A stretch of 64,000 bases of DNA from assembly GCA_023408315.1 (NCBI GenBank), contig JAEYKI010000001.1, forward strand, positions 1 to 64,000, given 5' to 3'. Both the position numbers and the translations under genes were made by a program. The number at the start of each line of letters is the position of its first letter. Within the stretch, counting starts at the first letter, position 1. This document shows positions 17,895-26,529 of this stretch, piece by piece. The notes under the pieces were generated by a model. It worked only from the letters and a program-made list of their open reading frames with translations. It had not been told where the DNA came from and made no database searches. The stretch is from Bacillota bacterium. GTDB taxonomy: Bacteria; Bacillota; Clostridia; Christensenellales; Christensenellaceae.

Positions 17895-19187
17895 CTATTC
17901 TTTCATCAGGCATTCCACCATATGCACGTCAAACACGTTGATGCCCAGCTTATCGCGCACCTGCTGCCTTTCGCCGTAAGAATCGTCTATTAATATCGCA
18001 TCCGCTTCCTTAATATGGCAGTATTTCTGATCTTCCCTCTGCAGCCGAACCACTTCGTCAAACAGGCCAAAAAGCCGCCTTTTTTGTAAATCTTCTTCCA
18101 AATCTTCGTCATGCTTGGAGAGCAGGGTAACGGGTATCCCTTCGTTTACGCACTGGTATATAAAGGCCGCCAGCTGCAGGTTCACCTTTCCGTCAACCAC
18201 CAGCGAATCGTCGTAATCCATGTACACGTGCGAATAGCGTATATCTGTTTTGTACGAATTGGTAAGCGCCCTGTCCAGTTCTATGGCATACTGGTTGACA
18301 ATTACAGAATCAATGGCAAACCCGTTGTACAGGTGCAGCGTTAACAGGGGCAGGTTCACGCCCAGGCTGCGCGTAAATGAAGATGCCCCGGCAATGCGGG
18401 ACGCCACCTCCAGCAGCACATAGCTTCCGTCTTCACGCGACTTTACCTGGAAGAACCATCCGCCCTTCTGCGGAATGGCCCGGCCCACGGCCTGCGCCAG
18501 GCGTACCAGTTCTTCGTCCCGCACCGCAACGGCGTTTACGCTGATGCCGCTTTTGATCCGCTTGCGCCTGCGCGCGCCTGCGTATACCAGCCCACCCTCC
18601 GAGTTGGTGAAGCAGTCCACCGTAAACTCCTCGCCGGGCAGATATTCCATCAGCAGCATATTCTGATCCGCGGATTTAGACAAAAAATAATCCAGTTCCT
18701 GGCGGCTGCCCACCTTGCTCGCGCCAACCGAGCCCTGCCCCACGTCGGGCTTTAAAAACAGCGGGAACGCAAGGGCTTGGTCCGCCGCATCATACAGCCT
18801 GGGAACCGGCACAACGTCTTTAAGCATTTGGTATGTGCGCAGCTTGGAGCGCGTTACGGACGCGGTATCAAAATCCGGCGCAATAATTTCGCAGTCAAAC
18901 AAATGCCGGTACTCCGCAAACTTGTATACCACGCCGTCCATGGCGGGATAGATAAAATCAATATTGTATTCCTTAATTTGCCAGGCAAACGCCTCTATGT
19001 CGGCCGGGCCGCTTTCGTCTGTTATAAAAGGCAGGTAATCAATGTGATTTTTAAACACAAATCTGCCGTGGTCATAGGAGCTTGATCCGCCGATCAGTTC
19101 AAAATGGGTGGAGCGGCATGCGGACTTGTATATCTCAAGCCCAATCTCTGTGCCGCAGGGATAGACCAACACCCGTTTTTTTCCCAT
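17895..19187 (-). CDS. ATP-grasp ligase fused to a HAD-like domain
   Basis: A 430-residue two-domain protein. Residues 1-300 form an ATP-grasp fold: VLVYPCGTEIGLEI, then PLFLKPDVGQGSVGASKV (ATP loop), MEYLPGEEFTVDCF, and LLEVASRIAGASSF (metal-binding Glu/Asn region, here with Ser/Arg). Residues about 315-430 look like a small HAD hydrolase: motif I MDYDDSLV, motif II VTLLSKH and motif IV ILIDDSYGER. ATP-grasp enzymes join an acid to an amine through an acyl phosphate. Placed between neuB and sugar-nucleotide genes it may add an amino acid or amide to a sugar acid. The substrate is unknown. Confidence 0.8.
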   Translation of the reverse strand: MGKKRVLVYPCGTEIGLEIYKSACRSTHFELIGGSSSYDHGRFVFKNHIDYLPFITDESGPADIEAFAWQIKEYNIDFIYPAMDGVVYKFAEYRHLFDCEIIAPDFDTASVTRSKLRTYQMLKDVVPVPRLYDAADQALAFPLFLKPDVGQGSVGASKVGSRQELDYFLSKSADQNMLLMEYLPGEEFTVDCFTNSEGGLVYAGARRRKRIKSGISVNAVAVRDEELVRLAQAVGRAIPQKGGWFFQVKSREDGSYVLLEVASRIAGASSFTRSLGVNLPLLTLHLYNGFAIDSVIVNQYAIELDRALTNSYKTDIRYSHVYMDYDDSLVVDGKVNLQLAAFIYQCVNEGIPVTLLSKHDEDLEEDLQKRRLFGLFDEVVRLQREDQKYCHIKEADAILIDDSYGERQQVRDKLGINVFDVHMVECLMKE

Positions 19188-19198
19188 AGTATTCCTCT

Positions 19199-19768
19199 CT
19201 AAAATGGATTGATTGCATCAAACCCGGCAAAATGCATTAGGTTCCTGTCTTTTTCAGATAAAAACGCTTCTTCTTCCAGAAGCGGCCAGCGTACTCCAAG
19301 GTCACTGTCGTTCCAGGCTATACCCGTATCAAATTCCGGATAATATTTGCCAATGCAGACATAGGACACCACCGCCCAGTCAGAAAGCACGCAAAACCCG
19401 TGCGCATATCCTCTTGGAATATAAAAGCTCTTATGATTGTCACCAGATAGTTCAATGGATTCGTATTTTCCATATGTAGGGGAGCCGTGCCGTAGATCAA
19501 CCGCAACATCAAAAATCCGGCCCGCGTGTACGCTAACAATTTTTATCTGCGGATACTTCAGTTGGAAATGCAGCCCACGTACCACATTTTTGTGCGAGCC
19601 GGAAATAAACCATTCGTTAACCTCATTCTCCAGACCAAACTCCTGATAAATATCCCTCTCAAAGCCCTTGAGAAAGTAGCCTCTGTCATCTTCCGCCAGA
19701 AAAGGATTCAAAACAAAAAGCCCTTCCATTTTTGTATCTTCTTTGGAAAACCGTTGTACCCTACCCAT
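19199..19768 (-). CDS. RmlC-like sugar epimerase, probably AscE-type CDP-hexulose 5-epimerase
   Basis: Cupin epimerase of the RmlC/RfbC family (189 aa). Conserved points are DDRGYFLKGF, VVRGLHFQ (catalytic His region), FDVAVDLRHGSPTYGKYE and FYIPRGYAHGFCVL. No dTDP-sugar genes are nearby, but a full CDP-glucose set is. In the CDP-ascarylose pathway an RmlC-like enzyme epimerises C5 of the 3,6-dideoxy-4-keto sugar, so that role fits best. The start at 19768 overlaps the upstream reductase by 8 bases; an internal ATG at 19729 would cut into the usual N terminus. Confidence 0.85.
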   Translation of the reverse strand: MGRVQRFSKEDTKMEGLFVLNPFLAEDDRGYFLKGFERDIYQEFGLENEVNEWFISGSHKNVVRGLHFQLKYPQIKIVSVHAGRIFDVAVDLRHGSPTYGKYESIELSGDNHKSFYIPRGYAHGFCVLSDWAVVSYVCIGKYYPEFDTGIAWNDSDLGVRWPLLEEEAFLSEKDRNLMHFAGFDAINPF

Positions 19769-20684
19769 TCGTTTTATCCAACCATTCCATATACTTTTTG
19801 ATTCCCTCGTTTATACCAATTTTTGCGCAAAATCCTGTATCCCGCTCAAGAGGGCCGGCATCGAACGTTTCCCCAGGCAGCATGGCCCCTTTGAACGGAA
19901 CCGCGCCAAAGCTGAGTGCAGAGGCCGAGCCAGCAGCCCGTTTTATGTCCAGAATATACTCCTTAAGCGGTTTCACGTTTTTCGTGCCAATATAGTACGC
20001 CGCGCCGGGCAAGCCTTTTTCTCCAATTGCTATAAACGCCCGCGCCAGCTCGCTTACGTAAATAAAATCATACAGCTGCCTGCCGTGCGTAAACCCGCTG
20101 GGCTCGCCCCTGCGCATCTTTTCAACCGTGGCGTGCATAAAGCGGCCCGTCCGGTCGCCCTCGCCATACGCGTTTGAAATCTTGCCCCAACAAAAGGGCA
20201 GCCCCAAATGCGCGGCCGTTACCTTGCACATATAATGCGCCGTGAGCTTTGCGCAACTGTAAATATAATTAATGGAAGGCTCCGCGTCCTGCTGCGGAAT
20301 ATATGCGTTCGCCTCGTCCTCCATAATGCTGCCCGCACCCACAAACTTGCGGCAGCCAAGAGCCGCCGCCGCGGCTACCGCGTCACAGGAATACCGCACG
20401 TTTTTAAGCTGCTCGGGCACATCTGCCCGCAACGGCCCCGCGGAACCCCACCAGGCCATGTGAAAAAACACATCAAACCCGCGCTCCGGTATCAGCCTGG
20501 GCAGTTTTGCAAACGACTCCATGCCGCACGCTACAATTTTCAGCTTGGGCGATTTTGGCAGCGCAGCCATGTCCGTAATCTCGGGCAGAAGTACAAGCGT
20601 TACCTCCACGCCGCTCTCCAGCAGTCCGGACACCAGCCATTTGCCGATAAATCCGGTGCCCCCGGTTACAACCGCGCTCTTCAT
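19761..20684 (-). CDS. NAD(P)-dependent sugar reductase/epimerase (extended SDR), AscF-like role
   Basis: Extended short-chain dehydrogenase (307 aa). It has the dinucleotide loop VTGGTGFIGKW (about 6-16), FFHMAWWGSAG, and the catalytic Tyr-Lys pair in YSCAKLTAHYMCK. Its start overlaps the rfbH stop as ATGA, and its stop overlaps the epimerase gene. In CDP-3,6-dideoxyhexose pathways the last step is a 4-keto reduction by such an enzyme (paratose, abequose or ascarylose reductase). The 5-epimerase next door favours ascarylose. An epimerase role is also possible. Confidence 0.82.
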   Translation of the reverse strand: MKSAVVTGGTGFIGKWLVSGLLESGVEVTLVLLPEITDMAALPKSPKLKIVACGMESFAKLPRLIPERGFDVFFHMAWWGSAGPLRADVPEQLKNVRYSCDAVAAAAALGCRKFVGAGSIMEDEANAYIPQQDAEPSINYIYSCAKLTAHYMCKVTAAHLGLPFCWGKISNAYGEGDRTGRFMHATVEKMRRGEPSGFTHGRQLYDFIYVSELARAFIAIGEKGLPGAAYYIGTKNVKPLKEYILDIKRAAGSASALSFGAVPFKGAMLPGETFDAGPLERDTGFCAKIGINEGIKKYMEWLDKTNG

Positions 20685-22033
20685 TGCTTGACGCCTCCGC
20701 AGGCGGAAACAATGGTTTTGGCAATATAATCAATCATCTCGTCCGTCATACCCGGATACACGCCCACCCAGAAAGTATCGTTCATAATGGCGTCCGTATT
20801 TATTAGTTCCACAGGCGCCCGGTAGCCTGTGTTTTCTTTGCGCATTCCGTCAAAGCAGGGATGCTTTACCAAATTACCCGCGAACAGCATGCGCGTCTGC
20901 ACGCCCGCCGATTCCACTGCGCCCACCAGTTCATTCCTGGAAACGCCGCTGCCCGGTTTTACCGTAATCAAAAACCCAAACCAGGATGGATCTGCGTTTT
21001 GGGTGGCCTCGGGTAATATAAGTTTGTCCGCGCAGCATTCCAGCGCTTTACGCAGACGCTGCCAGTTGTGTTTGCGCTTTTCAATAAAGCCGGGCAGCCG
21101 CTTTAACTGCGCGCAGCCAACAGCGGCCTGCATATCCGTTGCCTTCAGGTTATAGCCAAAGTGGGAATACACGTATTTGTGGTCGTATCCCAGGGGCAGT
21201 TCCCCGTACTGCCTGTCAAACCTGTGCCCGCAGTAATTGTCGTGCCCGGATGGGCATACGCAGTCCCGTCCCCAGTCGCGCATGGATAGCGCTATTTTGT
21301 ACAGCAGGGGGCTGGATGTATACACAGCGCCGCCCTCGCCCATGGTCATATGATGCGGGGGGTAAAAGCTGGAGGTGCCAATATCCCCAAATGTGCCGGT
21401 ATAGCGTTTTTCGCCGTCCAGCGTGTATTGCGAGCCAAGCGCGTCGCAGTTGTCCTCTATCAGCCAAAGATTATGTTTTTTACAGAATGCGGTAACAGCA
21501 GCAATGTCAAATGTGTTGCCCAGGGTGTGCGCCAGCATGACCGCCTTTGTTTTGGGTGACAACAGTCCTTCCATCTGCGCGGCGTTTACATTATAAGAGG
21601 GTATCTCCACGTCCGCAAACACAGGAACCGCGCCGTATTGCAAAATAGGGGTTACCGTTGTGGGAAATCCGGCCGCAACCGTAATCACCTCGTCCCCCGG
21701 CTTCACGCGCCTCTCCCCCAAAAGATCGGAGGTCAACGCCATAAACGCCACCAGATTGGCGGAAGAGCCGGAGTTTACAAGCAGGCAGTGGCGCGCGCCC
21801 AGAAACGCGGCAAAATCTTTCTCAAACTTTTCCGTATACCGCCCGGAGGTCAGCCAGAATTCCAGCGCGGAATCCACCAGGTTCTGCATCTCCTCCGCGC
21901 CGTATACGCGCCGCGCGTAAGGAATACGTTCCCCTTCCCGGTATGGCCCGTCCTGCCTGTACCTTGTATAAAACTCTTCCGTAAGCTCCAGCATTTTTTC
22001 CCTTGCCTGGGATTCCGTTAAATCTTTAAACAT
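20681..22033 (-). CDS. rfbH: CDP-6-deoxy-xylo-4-hexulose 3-dehydrase (E1, RfbH/DdhC)
   Basis: PMP-dependent, iron-sulfur dehydrase that removes the 3-hydroxyl of CDP-4-keto-6-deoxyglucose. It is a DegT-fold enzyme of about 450 residues in which the usual PLP lysine is replaced by His: SFYPPHHMTMGEGG (about 222-235), the hallmark of this family. Cysteines in DCVCPSGHDNYC (257-268) and Cys445 near the end fit the [2Fe-2S] ligands. It needs a DdhD/AscD-type reductase, which is not in the window. The second of two close ATGs (22033 rather than 22039) has the better spacing to AAAGGA. Confidence 0.95.
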   Translation of the reverse strand: MFKDLTESQAREKMLELTEEFYTRYRQDGPYREGERIPYARRVYGAEEMQNLVDSALEFWLTSGRYTEKFEKDFAAFLGARHCLLVNSGSSANLVAFMALTSDLLGERRVKPGDEVITVAAGFPTTVTPILQYGAVPVFADVEIPSYNVNAAQMEGLLSPKTKAVMLAHTLGNTFDIAAVTAFCKKHNLWLIEDNCDALGSQYTLDGEKRYTGTFGDIGTSSFYPPHHMTMGEGGAVYTSSPLLYKIALSMRDWGRDCVCPSGHDNYCGHRFDRQYGELPLGYDHKYVYSHFGYNLKATDMQAAVGCAQLKRLPGFIEKRKHNWQRLRKALECCADKLILPEATQNADPSWFGFLITVKPGSGVSRNELVGAVESAGVQTRMLFAGNLVKHPCFDGMRKENTGYRAPVELINTDAIMNDTFWVGVYPGMTDEMIDYIAKTIVSACGGVKQ

Positions 22034-22056
22034 ATGCATATCCTTTTATTAAATAA

Positions 22057-23112
22057 TTAAATATCAAAGTACTTTAATATTTGCGCGTTTGTCACGGCAA
22101 ACATATCCTGGCCGCTTGCATACGCGCGGCTCCATTCCACCGTTTTTTGAATGGCCGCCTCTATGTTCCATCTGGGTGTGTAACCCAGTTCGTTTTTCAT
22201 CTTGGAGCAGTCCAGCTTTAAAAACGTGGCTTCGTGCACCGCATTTTCCTGCGGTTTGTATTCCCACGCCGCACCCGGCCAATACTTGCAGAACAAATTT
22301 GCCAGCGTCTCCACCGGCACGCAGTCCGCGTCCTCCGGCCCTATATTGTACGCCTGCGCAAACCGCGACCCGCTCTCCGCCAGCGCCTGCAACACCGTCA
22401 GATATCCCCGCAGTGGCTCCAGGACATGCTGCCAGGGGCGTATGGAATCCTTGTTGCGCACAACAATCTGTTTCCCTTCCATGGCCGCACGCACGCAGTC
22501 GGGTATGATGCGGTTTTCCGCAAAATCCCCCCCGCCGATTACGTTTCCCGCACGCGCGGTCGCCACTGCCGCCGGATGCCTGCCCGGTCCAAAAAAGCTG
22601 CTGCGGTAGCTGTGCGTCACCAGTTCTGAACAGGATTTGCTGTTTGAATATGGGTCCTGCCCGCAAAGCACGTCGTCCTCGCGGTAGCCCCAGTGCCACT
22701 CGTTGTTGCGGTATACCTTGTCTGTAGTTATATTTAAAAACGCTTTGGCGGCACTTGAAGCGCGCACGCATTCCAGTATGTTCACCGTGCCCATCACGTT
22801 AACATCATACGTATACGCAGGGTCCCGGTACGAATCAATCACCAGGGGCTGCGCCGCCATGTGGATGACCATCTCCGGTTTAAAAGAGTCGCACGCGCTT
22901 TTCAGCTGTTCCAGGTTCCGTATGTCCCCCATATGGGACTGCATCCTGCCCTCCAGCCCGCACAGCCGGAAAAGAGACTGTTCTTGCGGTTCAAGAGCAT
23001 AACCGCACACATCCGCGCCTGCCAGCAGCAAAATGCAGCAAAGCCAGCTTCCTTTAAAACCTGTATGCCCTGTTATAAAGACCTTTTTGTTTTTAAAAAA
23101 AGACAGTTCCAT
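22057..23112 (-). CDS. rfbG: CDP-glucose 4,6-dehydratase
   Basis: Converts CDP-glucose to CDP-4-keto-6-deoxyglucose. The 351-residue extended SDR has the family-specific loop TGHTGFKGSWL (about 14-24), HMAAQPLVIDSYRDP, TDKVYRNNEW and the Tyr-Lys pair in YSNSKSCSELV. Length and motifs match RfbG closely. It follows rfbF with no gap and precedes rfbH by 17 bases. Confidence 0.95.
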   Translation of the reverse strand: MELSFFKNKKVFITGHTGFKGSWLCCILLLAGADVCGYALEPQEQSLFRLCGLEGRMQSHMGDIRNLEQLKSACDSFKPEMVIHMAAQPLVIDSYRDPAYTYDVNVMGTVNILECVRASSAAKAFLNITTDKVYRNNEWHWGYREDDVLCGQDPYSNSKSCSELVTHSYRSSFFGPGRHPAAVATARAGNVIGGGDFAENRIIPDCVRAAMEGKQIVVRNKDSIRPWQHVLEPLRGYLTVLQALAESGSRFAQAYNIGPEDADCVPVETLANLFCKYWPGAAWEYKPQENAVHEATFLKLDCSKMKNELGYTPRWNIEAAIQKTVEWSRAYASGQDMFAVTNAQILKYFDI

Positions 23113-23886
23113 TTACCATACCATCCATGGCGCTTTTTTGCTTTGGATGAGTTCTTCCAGGTATTGCTTGTCCCGCAGGGTATCCATGCACTGCCAGAAT
23201 CCACTGTGCTTATAAGCGGCCAGCTTGCCTTCCCTAGAGAGCCTTTCCAGCGGAGAGCGCTCGAATATGGTTTCGTCCCCTTCCAAATAATCAAATATCT
23301 CCGGCTCCAGTACCATATAGCCGCCGTTGATCCAATCACTGTCTGTGGAAGGCTTTTCCGCAAAGCCGGTCACGTTTCCCTCGTTATCAAAATCCAGCAT
23401 GCCAAACCGCGCAGACGGCTGGATGACCGTAATGGTGGCCACCGGTTTCTTCTTACGATGAAACGCCAGAATGTCGTTTGGGTCCACGTCGCACACACCG
23501 TCTCCGTAGGTAAGCATAAAGGTTTCGTTCCCCGTATAGTCCCGCACGCGCCGCACGCGCCCGCCCGTCATGGTATTCAGGCCCGTATCCACCAGCGTGA
23601 CCCGCCAGGGTTCTGCAATGTTGTTGTGTATGGTCATACTGTTGCCCGCGCAAAAATCAAAGGTGATGTCCGAGTGGTGCAGATAGTAATTTGCAAAGTA
23701 TTCCTTAATCGCAAACCCCTTGTATCCGCAGCAGATAACAAATTCGTTAAATCCATAGTAAGAATAGCTTTTCATGATGTGCCAGAGAATGGGCATATCG
23801 CCAATTTCAATCATCGGTTTGGGCTTAAAGGCGGATTCCTCGCTGATGCGCGTGCCAAAGCCGCCCGCAAGAATTACAACTTTCAT
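23113..23886 (-). CDS. rfbF: Glucose-1-phosphate cytidylyltransferase
   Basis: Makes CDP-glucose from CTP and glucose-1-phosphate, the entry step of 3,6-dideoxyhexose synthesis. The 257-residue protein starts MKVVILAGGFGTRISEES and has KPKPMIEIGDMPILWHIMK, GYKGFAIKEYF and LTYGDGVCDVD, as in RfbF. ATG 23886 is chosen for GGAG just upstream; the open frame extends 63 bases further but that part has no family similarity. It is first in the minus-strand operon rfbF-rfbG-rfbH-reductase-epimerase-ATP-grasp-neuB-neuC. Confidence 0.95.
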   Translation of the reverse strand: MKVVILAGGFGTRISEESAFKPKPMIEIGDMPILWHIMKSYSYYGFNEFVICCGYKGFAIKEYFANYYLHHSDITFDFCAGNSMTIHNNIAEPWRVTLVDTGLNTMTGGRVRRVRDYTGNETFMLTYGDGVCDVDPNDILAFHRKKKPVATITVIQPSARFGMLDFDNEGNVTGFAEKPSTDSDWINGGYMVLEPEIFDYLEGDETIFERSPLERLSREGKLAAYKHSGFWQCMDTLRDKQYLEELIQSKKAPWMVW

Positions 23887-23929
23887 GTTTTCTCCAGTCC
23901 TGCTATTTAAAAGGATCGCATCCTGTAAA

Positions 23930-23958
23930 AGTATAGCATACGCCGCCATGCATGTAAA
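23930..23958 (-). promoter_or_regulatory. Promoter of the rfbF-neuC operon
   Basis: On the minus strand TTTACA (23953-23958) and TATACT (23930-23935) are 17 bases apart, about 40 bases before the rfbF start codon. Confidence 0.7.
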
Positions 23959-24070
23959 CTATACCCATACTGTTTTTAGGGCATCTGGCCTCCTTGGCCG
24001 TTGACACACTTTATTTTCCGGCCACCCTGAGTACATTCGGCAAAAAATTTCAGCCAGTTTCACAGAATGT

Positions 24071-24098
24071 TCAACATGCCATACCACCGGCATGTTGA
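24071..24098. promoter_or_regulatory. Perfect 10-bp inverted repeat overlapping a -35 box (operator candidate)
   Basis: TCAACATGCC (24071-24080) and GGCATGTTGA (24089-24098) are exact reverse complements around an 8-base spacer. The right arm runs into the TTGACA box of the plus-strand promoter. A symmetric site in this place is typical for a dimeric repressor, or it could form an RNA hairpin only if transcription came from further upstream. The regulator is unknown. Confidence 0.65.
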
Positions 24099-24124
24099 CA
24101 TCTGTTGTTACAGATATATATAAT
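24095..24124 (+). promoter_or_regulatory. Promoter of the GT-C gene at 24184
   Basis: TTGACA (24095-24100) and TATAAT (24119-24124) are consensus hexamers 18 bases apart, about 60 bases before the start codon. The rest of the divergent gap 23887-24183 holds the rfbF promoter and the inverted repeat, and no gene. Confidence 0.8.
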
Positions 24125-24183
24125 TAAATTGTCAAAAAAATGTAAAAAGGCATGCATGCTTTAATCCGTAACAGTGAGGATAG

Positions 24184-26376
24184 ATGATGAAAAAATCAGG
24201 TATACTGGAAAAAAGGCTTAACAGGGTTTTAATAGCCGTGCTCATCGGCTTTATTTTTGCGGGCGGCGCATTTATGATGCAGCGCACGGCGGAAACCATT
24301 CCGTTGACCCGCGTGAATCCTGAGACTATTAAATACGAATCAAAAAGCAATTTACTAACGCTTTACAATGGCGTCAACCAGGTTAATATGACGGCCTATT
24401 CCGGCGTATCCGGCGTGCCTTCCAAAGATACTAAAATTTCGCTGATGGCGGTTCCCAGAGGCGGAGACACTTATTCCGGTTACCAGCTTACAAGCTACCA
24501 GTACAGCTATCCCGATATTACTCTGCAATTGGGTGGCAATCAGGAATACAGCCAGGCGGGCGTCTTTGGCGGATGCTATGTTTCGCAAATTCCTGTGGGG
24601 GTTTACGGCATCGCCATTTTAACAGAGACTCCAAATGGAAGCGCCTATTTTATCACGGCATACACGTTTGAAAACGGGCTTTACGAAAACACGCTTGACA
24701 CGCTGTTTTTCTGGCTGGCGTTCGCAGTATACGGCCTGTTTGCGTTTGTATGCCTGGAGTTACTCTACAAGGGCAGGAAGTTGCCAACTCCGGCTTCCGG
24801 AGCGCCTCTGCCAAACGCTCCGGCGAAACATTCATTTTTAAGCGTGCTCAATTTAATTTTTCTGGCGCTCTCTTTCTGGATCTTCCTGAATGTAACGTTT
24901 GCGAACATCAACGAGTTTGCCAATCTGGAAACATACAAGGCGCTCTTCGCCGTCTGGGCCGCACTCCTTATTTTTATAGTGATGTACAGCGTGTGGTTTG
25001 GCATGGATTTCTCCAAAAAACCGTCTGCAAAAATAAAACTGCTTGCGCTCGCGGGCTGCATTGGGTTCTTCCTGCTTCAGGTTGGCGTCTGCTATTCCAA
25101 CTCCGGGCAGATACCCTGGTTTGATTCTTCAGAAATTGCCAAATCTGCGTTCTCATTTGTGCAAAACGGTGCAAACGTCACATATAATCCGCAATATTTT
25201 GTAGTATACCCCAATAACTTTTTTATGCTTTTTACAGATATCGGTATGTTCAAACTGGTGGGCCCGTCCATGGAGGCATATACCCAGCTGTCTTTTCTGT
25301 TCAACATCATACTGCTGGATATTTCTTTCCTGCTCACCTACCTTTGCGTCAAAGAGCTTTATGGGCGAAAAGCAGCGTTTGTGATGCTGCTTCCTATTTG
25401 CCTATTGATTGGGCTTAACCCCATGATGATCATGTTCTATACGGATACGCTTTCCATGGTGTTCCCTGCTCTTGTTTTCTTCCTGTATTTAAAGATGCGG
25501 AAAACAAAAAAAATTCCTTTCAAAATTCTATTGCTTCTCGCAATCGCGCTCAGTACGTATGTGGGCTATGAATACAAAATGACAGCCATCATTCTCCCCG
25601 TTGCCATAGCTGCCATCGAGCTGATCGTACATATCAGGCAATGGAAAAGGTTTGTGGGCGTGGCACTTTCCTGCGTAGTTGTTTTTGGAGTTGTGTTCAC
25701 GCTCAACGCAAAAACAGAGAACCCGGAGTTCCGGTCATCCTACCTGGATATAAACCTTGCCCAGAACCCGGACCTTGGCGCTTTTCCCGTCTGGCACTGG
25801 GTAATGATCGGGCTGCATTACCCCTACGGCGCGTTTAACATAGAAGACTGGAACTTTTCCATTACCCGGCCCGGCCCCACCAGAGACGCAGAGACCAGGC
25901 ACATGGTCAAGGTACGCCTATTGGAATACGGGCCCGCGGGATACCTTGCGTTTTTAAACAACAAGCTGAGTTATGCCTTTGGGCAAAGCACGTTTTCTGT
26001 GGGAACAGGCGAATATTATTACAGCATGCCGGATTCCACCCTGTCCAAACTGTCCCAGAATGTATTTGGCTCCAGCGGAAAATGGTTCTCCGTGTTTGCC
26101 TATACCCTGCAGGGCGCATGGGCGCTCTGCCTGTTCCTGATCGCCTGCCCGCTGTTTTTCAGAAACAAAAGAAAGGTGGATAAAAACGCAACCATACTGC
26201 GGCTAGCTCTGGGTGGCATGATCGCCTACCTGCTGGTTTCGGAAAATAACCCAAGGCAGCTTGTAAACCAGATTCCTCTCATTCTTATTCTTGCTTCTTA
26301 CTCCCTCCCACCCGTTATGGACGGCTTCAAAAGGCTTGCGGGTAAAGCCGCGGCCAGGTTGAAAAGCGGGGATTAA
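24184..26376 (+). CDS. Large polytopic membrane protein, probable GT-C-fold glycosyltransferase
   Basis: A 730-residue protein with one N-terminal membrane helix (about 15-37), an outside domain of about 120 residues rich in beta-forming sequence (YESKSNLLTLYNGVNQVNM onward), and then about 11 membrane helices. The short motif PWFDSSEIAKSAF in the first loop after the domain resembles the acidic catalytic loop of GT-C enzymes that use polyprenyl-phosphate sugars. I do not recognise a named family. A second ATG three bases on has slightly better spacing to TGAGGA. It is the first of three similar-sized membrane genes in a row. Confidence 0.7.
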   Translation: MMKKSGILEKRLNRVLIAVLIGFIFAGGAFMMQRTAETIPLTRVNPETIKYESKSNLLTLYNGVNQVNMTAYSGVSGVPSKDTKISLMAVPRGGDTYSGYQLTSYQYSYPDITLQLGGNQEYSQAGVFGGCYVSQIPVGVYGIAILTETPNGSAYFITAYTFENGLYENTLDTLFFWLAFAVYGLFAFVCLELLYKGRKLPTPASGAPLPNAPAKHSFLSVLNLIFLALSFWIFLNVTFANINEFANLETYKALFAVWAALLIFIVMYSVWFGMDFSKKPSAKIKLLALAGCIGFFLLQVGVCYSNSGQIPWFDSSEIAKSAFSFVQNGANVTYNPQYFVVYPNNFFMLFTDIGMFKLVGPSMEAYTQLSFLFNIILLDISFLLTYLCVKELYGRKAAFVMLLPICLLIGLNPMMIMFYTDTLSMVFPALVFFLYLKMRKTKKIPFKILLLLAIALSTYVGYEYKMTAIILPVAIAAIELIVHIRQWKRFVGVALSCVVVFGVVFTLNAKTENPEFRSSYLDINLAQNPDLGAFPVWHWVMIGLHYPYGAFNIEDWNFSITRPGPTRDAETRHMVKVRLLEYGPAGYLAFLNNKLSYAFGQSTFSVGTGEYYYSMPDSTLSKLSQNVFGSSGKWFSVFAYTLQGAWALCLFLIACPLFFRNKRKVDKNATILRLALGGMIAYLLVSENNPRQLVNQIPLILILASYSLPPVMDGFKRLAGKAAARLKSGD

Positions 26377-26390
26377 AAGTATGCACGCAC

Positions 26391-26431
26391 AAGGCTCCGT
26401 GGGCTTTCTTCAAGCGGCGGAGCCTTTTTTT
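26391..26431 (+). terminator. Intrinsic terminator after the 24184 gene
   Basis: AAGGCTCCG (26391-26399) pairs with CGGAGCCTT (26418-26426), followed by TTTTT. Confidence 0.85.
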
Positions 26432-26456
26432 GCAGGCTGCCCGCCCCCGCGATGCA

Positions 26457-26485
26457 TTGCAATCCGCCTTGGGATATGCTATTAT
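26457..26485 (+). promoter_or_regulatory. Promoter of the GT-C gene at 26530
   Basis: TTGCAA (26457-26462) and TATTAT (26480-26485) are 17 bases apart. GGAGTG precedes the ATG at 26530. Confidence 0.6.
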
Positions 26486-26529
26486 TTTAAAGTATTTTCA
26501 AAAGCTAAAAATCTGTTTTGGAGTGAAAC

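Noticed and set aside
19199..19768. Annotation of the cupin epimerase as dTDP-4-dehydrorhamnose 3,5-epimerase (rmlC)
   Set aside because: No rmlA, rmlB or rmlD is in the window, while the adjacent overlapping genes make CDP-3,6-dideoxy sugars. The rmlC name was not used, although the fold is the same.
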